Assembly (NCBI GenBank): GCA_020636005.1
Contig: JACJYR010000006.1
Location: 186,001-250,000, forward strand
DNA: 64,000 nt
Reading direction: 5' to 3'
Source of the DNA: Lewinellaceae bacterium
Lineage (GTDB): Bacteria; Bacteroidota; Bacteroidia; Chitinophagales; Saprospiraceae
Of this stretch, positions 61,701 through 64,000 are shown one piece after another. Position 1 is the stretch's first letter. Every line of letters starts with the position of its first letter. The position numbers and the translations under genes were made by a program. The notes under the pieces are model-generated. The model was not told the DNA's origin, did not search any database, and saw only the letters and a program-made list of their open reading frames with translations.

Positions 61701-64000
61701 GCCACTGGCAGGCATACTTCGCCCGTATCATTTACCACCACCACGGTTATTTCGTTGGGGTCAAAGATCTCAGGGCATGGATTGTTGGTCGTGTCATTGG
61801 AGATGACCAAAATGGTCGTGTCGCAGATAGGTGGCACATCGCCTGTGCAATGGACGACACAGGCCACCGTCGTGCCGGTGAAATCGTTGTTCAGGTCTAT
61901 CGTAATGCAATTTCCATTAAAGGACAGGTTTACCTCGTTCGCATTGATGCCACAGGAAAATGCCGTGTCTATAATGCCAGGCAATTGCAGCACCGTGCCG
62001 TCCAGGCATTCATCGAAGGGATCAACGCCGGGTGCATCAATGAACACCGTATCAACAGGAATGGCGGTTGTCACCACTACGTAAAAAGTATCGCACACTT
62101 GGGGCTGGTAATCGTCGCAAACGACAAGGCAAAACTGGTCGGCACCGGTAAAGTTCAGGTTCGGGGTGTAGGAAACGCAGGTATCACCAACCACGCCGAC
62201 CGAGCCGTTGCCAGGAAGCCCGCAAAAGTTCATGGATTGAAAAATGCCGAGCAGTTCAGCGGTATTGGCACAAACCGGGTTGACGCTTGTGTTCAGCGGG
62301 GTTTCAAAAAACAAGGTTTCGGGGGTGACAAAATGCTGCTCCAATATGACGACCGTTGTATCAGAACAGCCATTTGGTGCGGTCACTACCAAGTCGTGGC
62401 TGCCATAGCCCGCTATCGTCATTTCAGCGCCAAATGGCAGGATCAGGTCATCGGGGGAGAGTATGACCGTACTGCCGCCAACAGGTGTGATTTCAAGGTT
62501 TCCATAGACACTGGCCGGCAGGCCGCCCTCGATGGCCTGCGAAGTAGCCACATCTTTCCAATGGCCATTGGGATCCCACACATTCATCGAATCCACCAGC
62601 GATGAAATATCGGATACCGGGCCGGAAAAGACGTTTCCGTTTACCGTCCAGCTTTGGAGCAAATAAGGGCCGGCCGGCAAACTGCCATACAGGTAAAAAC
62701 TGACCGGCGTGAAATCGCAAGGGATAAAGGATTGGGCATAAGGAACGCCATCCAACAGTACCTGGTAGCCAACAATATCACCAGGCGGCACACCTACGCA
62801 AAAGAATCCAACCGATTGTGCCGAGGCAATGGTCACAGGGTTTTGGGTAAAAATATCGGCACAAACAACAGGTGGTTCTACCGTGACAACTACAATAGTG
62901 GTGTCGCAAACGGCCCCGCTGCAAAAAATAATGCAAGCCTCCGATGTCCCGGAAAAGTTGTTGACAGGACTGATGTTCAGGCAGTTGCCCGTAGTGCCAA
63001 TGGAGATTTCATTGTTGTTGATCCCACAAAAACTACTGGAAGTGATGGCCCCCGGCAATTCGATGATGAAACTGGAAAGGCAGGTATCTACCGAAGCCGT
63101 GCCAGCCGGGATGTTGATGTTTACCACATCCGTTTCCGGCAACACGTTGACAATAAAAATGGTCGTGTCGCAAAACTGTGGGAAGCCATCGTCGCAAACC
63201 GTTATGCAAAAGGTATCCGCCCCGGCAAAATTGAGGTTTGGCACATAAAAAACACAGGTATCGTTAGCCAATGGTGCCACCCCGTTGGAGGGTGTTTGGC
63301 AATAGCCGACATTGACAATTGTATTCCCGGGCAGTTCATCCCCATTCAGGCAAAATTCACCCGTTGGTGTGTTGACGCCCGTTGTCAGGAAAACAGTTTC
63401 CGTGACCGTCGGCACTGCTACCGCATTGATGTACAAGGTATCCGAACAACCGTCCGCCGGATTGGTCACGGTTAAAACATGAATGCCCAGATGCGTCAGG
63501 CCCACCGTGAAGCCCATCGGCTGAAAGGTGAAGTTGGGGCTTAGGAAAGTCGGGTTTCCGTTCTGGATGTTGACTTTCATGTCGCCATAGGTAGAGACGG
63601 GATTGCCGCCAAAAATCAAGGTCCCTACGGGGTTGATTTGCCAGTTGCCGGTTGGATCTAAACTGTTCATCAGATCGAGCAGTTCATTGGGGTTTTGGAA
63701 AAATCCGGTCAAATCGTTGCCGTTAACTTTCCAATATTCCAATTGGTACGGCCCGCCGAAGCCCCCACCGGGCAAGAAAGAATAGGAATAGGCAACCGTT
63801 GGGACAAACTCGCAGCCGAAAGGATCCACCACCGTTTGGCCTTCAAAAACCAGGTCATCGCCAAACAGGGTGAAATATGGAACGGGAACGCAATAGTTCG
63901 TCGGGTTGCCCGCATAGTTCACGGAGACCGAATCGAAGGGGAACACGTCGTCGCAAATCACCTGCATCACATTGATGCTCAGGTAGGTCGTGTCGCACAG
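58796..64000 (-). CDS. Giant secreted protein with repeated modules and T9SS type B tail (N-terminus missing)
   Basis: At least 1735 residues; the frame runs off the right edge (the GTG at 63970 is internal). It is built of alternating units: a ~110-residue module with GPY..W..NGN and MN.WDP.GNW (near 63895, 62800, 61714 and 60090), a connector ending GCSDT, and a Cys-rich Ig-like unit ending in CDD...CDTT. Two shorter variant units (SVLDNGSLYAGGFVACNG and TLSDNGSFNVGPIGTCG) occur near 60880 and 60590. A Big_9-like domain and the type B sorting domain (LSPNEDGKNDFFKITGL, IYNRWGNLVFEATNY, LPDGTYYYILDLG) end the protein. It is likely surface-exposed. Confidence 0.86.
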   Translation of the reverse strand: MCDTTYLSINVMQVICDDVFPFDSVSVNYAGNPTNYCVPVPYFTLFGDDLVFEGQTVVDPFGCEFVPTVAYSYSFLPGGGFGGPYQLEYWKVNGNDLTGFFQNPNELLDLMNSLDPTGNWQINPVGTLIFGGNPVSTYGDMKVNIQNGNPTFLSPNFTFQPMGFTVGLTHLGIHVLTVTNPADGCSDTLYINAVAVPTVTETVFLTTGVNTPTGEFCLNGDELPGNTIVNVGYCQTPSNGVAPLANDTCVFYVPNLNFAGADTFCITVCDDGFPQFCDTTIFIVNVLPETDVVNINIPAGTASVDTCLSSFIIELPGAITSSSFCGINNNEISIGTTGNCLNISPVNNFSGTSEACIIFCSGAVCDTTIVVVTVEPPVVCADIFTQNPVTIASAQSVGFFCVGVPPGDIVGYQVLLDGVPYAQSFIPCDFTPVSFYLYGSLPAGPYLLQSWTVNGNVFSGPVSDISSLVDSMNVWDPNGHWKDVATSQAIEGGLPASVYGNLEITPVGGSTVILSPDDLILPFGAEMTIAGYGSHDLVVTAPNGCSDTTVVILEQHFVTPETLFFETPLNTSVNPVCANTAELLGIFQSMNFCGLPGNGSVGVVGDTCVSYTPNLNFTGADQFCLVVCDDYQPQVCDTFYVVVTTAIPVDTVFIDAPGVDPFDECLDGTVLQLPGIIDTAFSCGINANEVNLSFNGNCITIDLNNDFTGTTVACVVHCTGDVPPICDTTILVISNDTTNNPCPEIFDPNEITVVVVNDTGEVCLPVALTDIFDYNILLDGTAYAGTLMGCDFDSAHIYNYNNVFGQGLLGPYSVSWNANGNTFTASNVADMAGLVDLMNGWDPNGNWMLIASSLTIMGTGQTGTYGVLTVTHILTGSSVNIGVTSNEVPAGTKLFFIGDGEHIIVLENIGNGCTDTLTINGINEADVIVLTTLEGIPTDTVCLDTTGLPGNYMATAICGQPQNGVFDLIGNCFTYLPNPGFTGNDEGCLVACDDQGNCDTTYVLITVVPLCSTFNLFPDGIQEIAVNNCADDAAYCVPVLLDSIANYSVLDNGSLYAGGFVACNGMFTQISLDTGFHEIVVYQSATGCLDTLLANITCTLDTVGCGISALSPLTNMAVDCDSLTAFCVGIAVSNFPNFTLSDNGSFNVGPIGTCGSGGTFISVQLDTGFHELIFTDTVKGCADTFGVTVLCYPWMDTTVNVALPVGDSSVLCLGDYGFDPSLIDSVAFSCLPNGNASFEIDETTWCITVFGDAVGLDTGCFKVYALDSCSYFFVNVDVSQPCPDLLPDGMLTAAVPCSQDSGLLCLPLALADLQNKVFLVDNALYTAPLVPCGTDSIFNYVYSDLPNDGLFGPYTVTEWLVGGISFTGTFDSDQELVDSMNVWDPLGNWQILVQGGNTLIVGGNTGSSYGDMKITQNNTGNLTTLTAGTTVVPTGLAILLELGNHLLTLSDTVLQCAETVVVEITCVSTDIFVDTILAGQSETFCLDLSELPGDWQTVVNNCAGTGSIVDFQILDSCIVYTGIDAGLDTACMVVCDDLGVCDTTFLYITVLLASDSMVVAVNDTVVAGEGQVVAIDVFQNDTIISLDDFYIVVPPAHGMAVFLPNGSINYVPEPGYCDESVPDSFTYAICNEVNCDTATVFVLVECSGLEIFNALSPNEDGKNDFFKITGLQNYPNHKLIIYNRWGNLVFEATNYQSNWDGTWDGKDLPDGTYYYILDLGEGEKPLRGYVQLNR
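59735..63895 (-). repeat. Four copies of an unrecognised ~110-residue module
   Basis: Copies at about 63895-63560, 62800-62475, 61714-61370 and 60090-59735, each opening with C-x-P-V/L and containing GGPYQLEYWKVNGND, AGPYLLQSWTVNGNV, LGPYSVSWNANGNT or FGPYTVTEWLVGGIS, then LMN/SMN, W/LDP and GNW/GHW, and ending YGDMKI/YGNLEI. A fifth copy is in the 957-residue protein (49255-48915). Confidence 0.8.

Overview
The window comes from a Bacteroidota genome, most likely of the Saprospiria (Haliscomenobacter/Lewinella-like) type. The evidence is a gldA-gldF-gldG gliding operon, several very large secreted proteins with type IX secretion (T9SS) C-terminal sorting domains of both the Por/type A and the gliding-motility/type B kind, an ECF sigma factor of the Bacteroidota type, and promoter-like sites matching the TTTG / TAnnTTTG consensus of that phylum. 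The species assignment is inference; no rRNA or tRNA gene was seen.

Layout. 1-2.3 kb: the end of a MacB-type ABC permease and a TolC-family outer-membrane protein, the tail of an efflux operon. 2.6-6.5 kb: housekeeping genes carA, eno, a DivIC/FtsB-like division protein and sucD, all forward. 6.6-12.2 kb, reverse: a small secreted protein, a thiolase, then gldG, gldF and gldA; a 151-bp palindromic mobile-like element lies between gldG and the thiolase. 12.4-15 kb: a repeat element, a MORN-like lipoprotein and a di-haem cytochrome c peroxidase lipoprotein. 15.2-18.9 kb: a 1255-residue protein that looks like a decayed SF1 helicase with a Vsr/DUF559-like C-terminal domain. 19-22 kb, reverse: the three-gene proton-translocating transhydrogenase operon. 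22.3-25.2 kb: small membrane proteins, PspC, an ECF sigma factor and tpiA.

From 25.3 kb the window is dominated by surface proteins. A 2406-residue T9SS type B protein is followed by a lipocalin-like lipoprotein, about 3 kb of decayed coding sequence (33.5-36.5 kb) edged by two repeat elements, a membrane coiled-coil protein, folD, and then a VTC-domain protein, a HlyD-like protein and a CotH-kinase surface protein. From 44.5 kb to the end of the window there are five giant secreted proteins (1071, 957, about 1004, about 1207 and more than 1735 residues). They are built from DUF11, PKD/Ig-like, P-domain, GEVED and calcium-binding repeats. One ~110-residue module that I do not recognise occurs once in the 957-residue protein and four times in the last protein.

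How it fits together: GldA/F/G support gliding and T9SS-linked export, and the T9SS type A and B tails mark most large proteins for export to the cell surface. Two adjacent giants lack either tail and instead share a short Cys-containing C-terminal motif. Several families of short interspersed repeats and palindromes sit in the spaces between genes, often doubling as transcription terminators.
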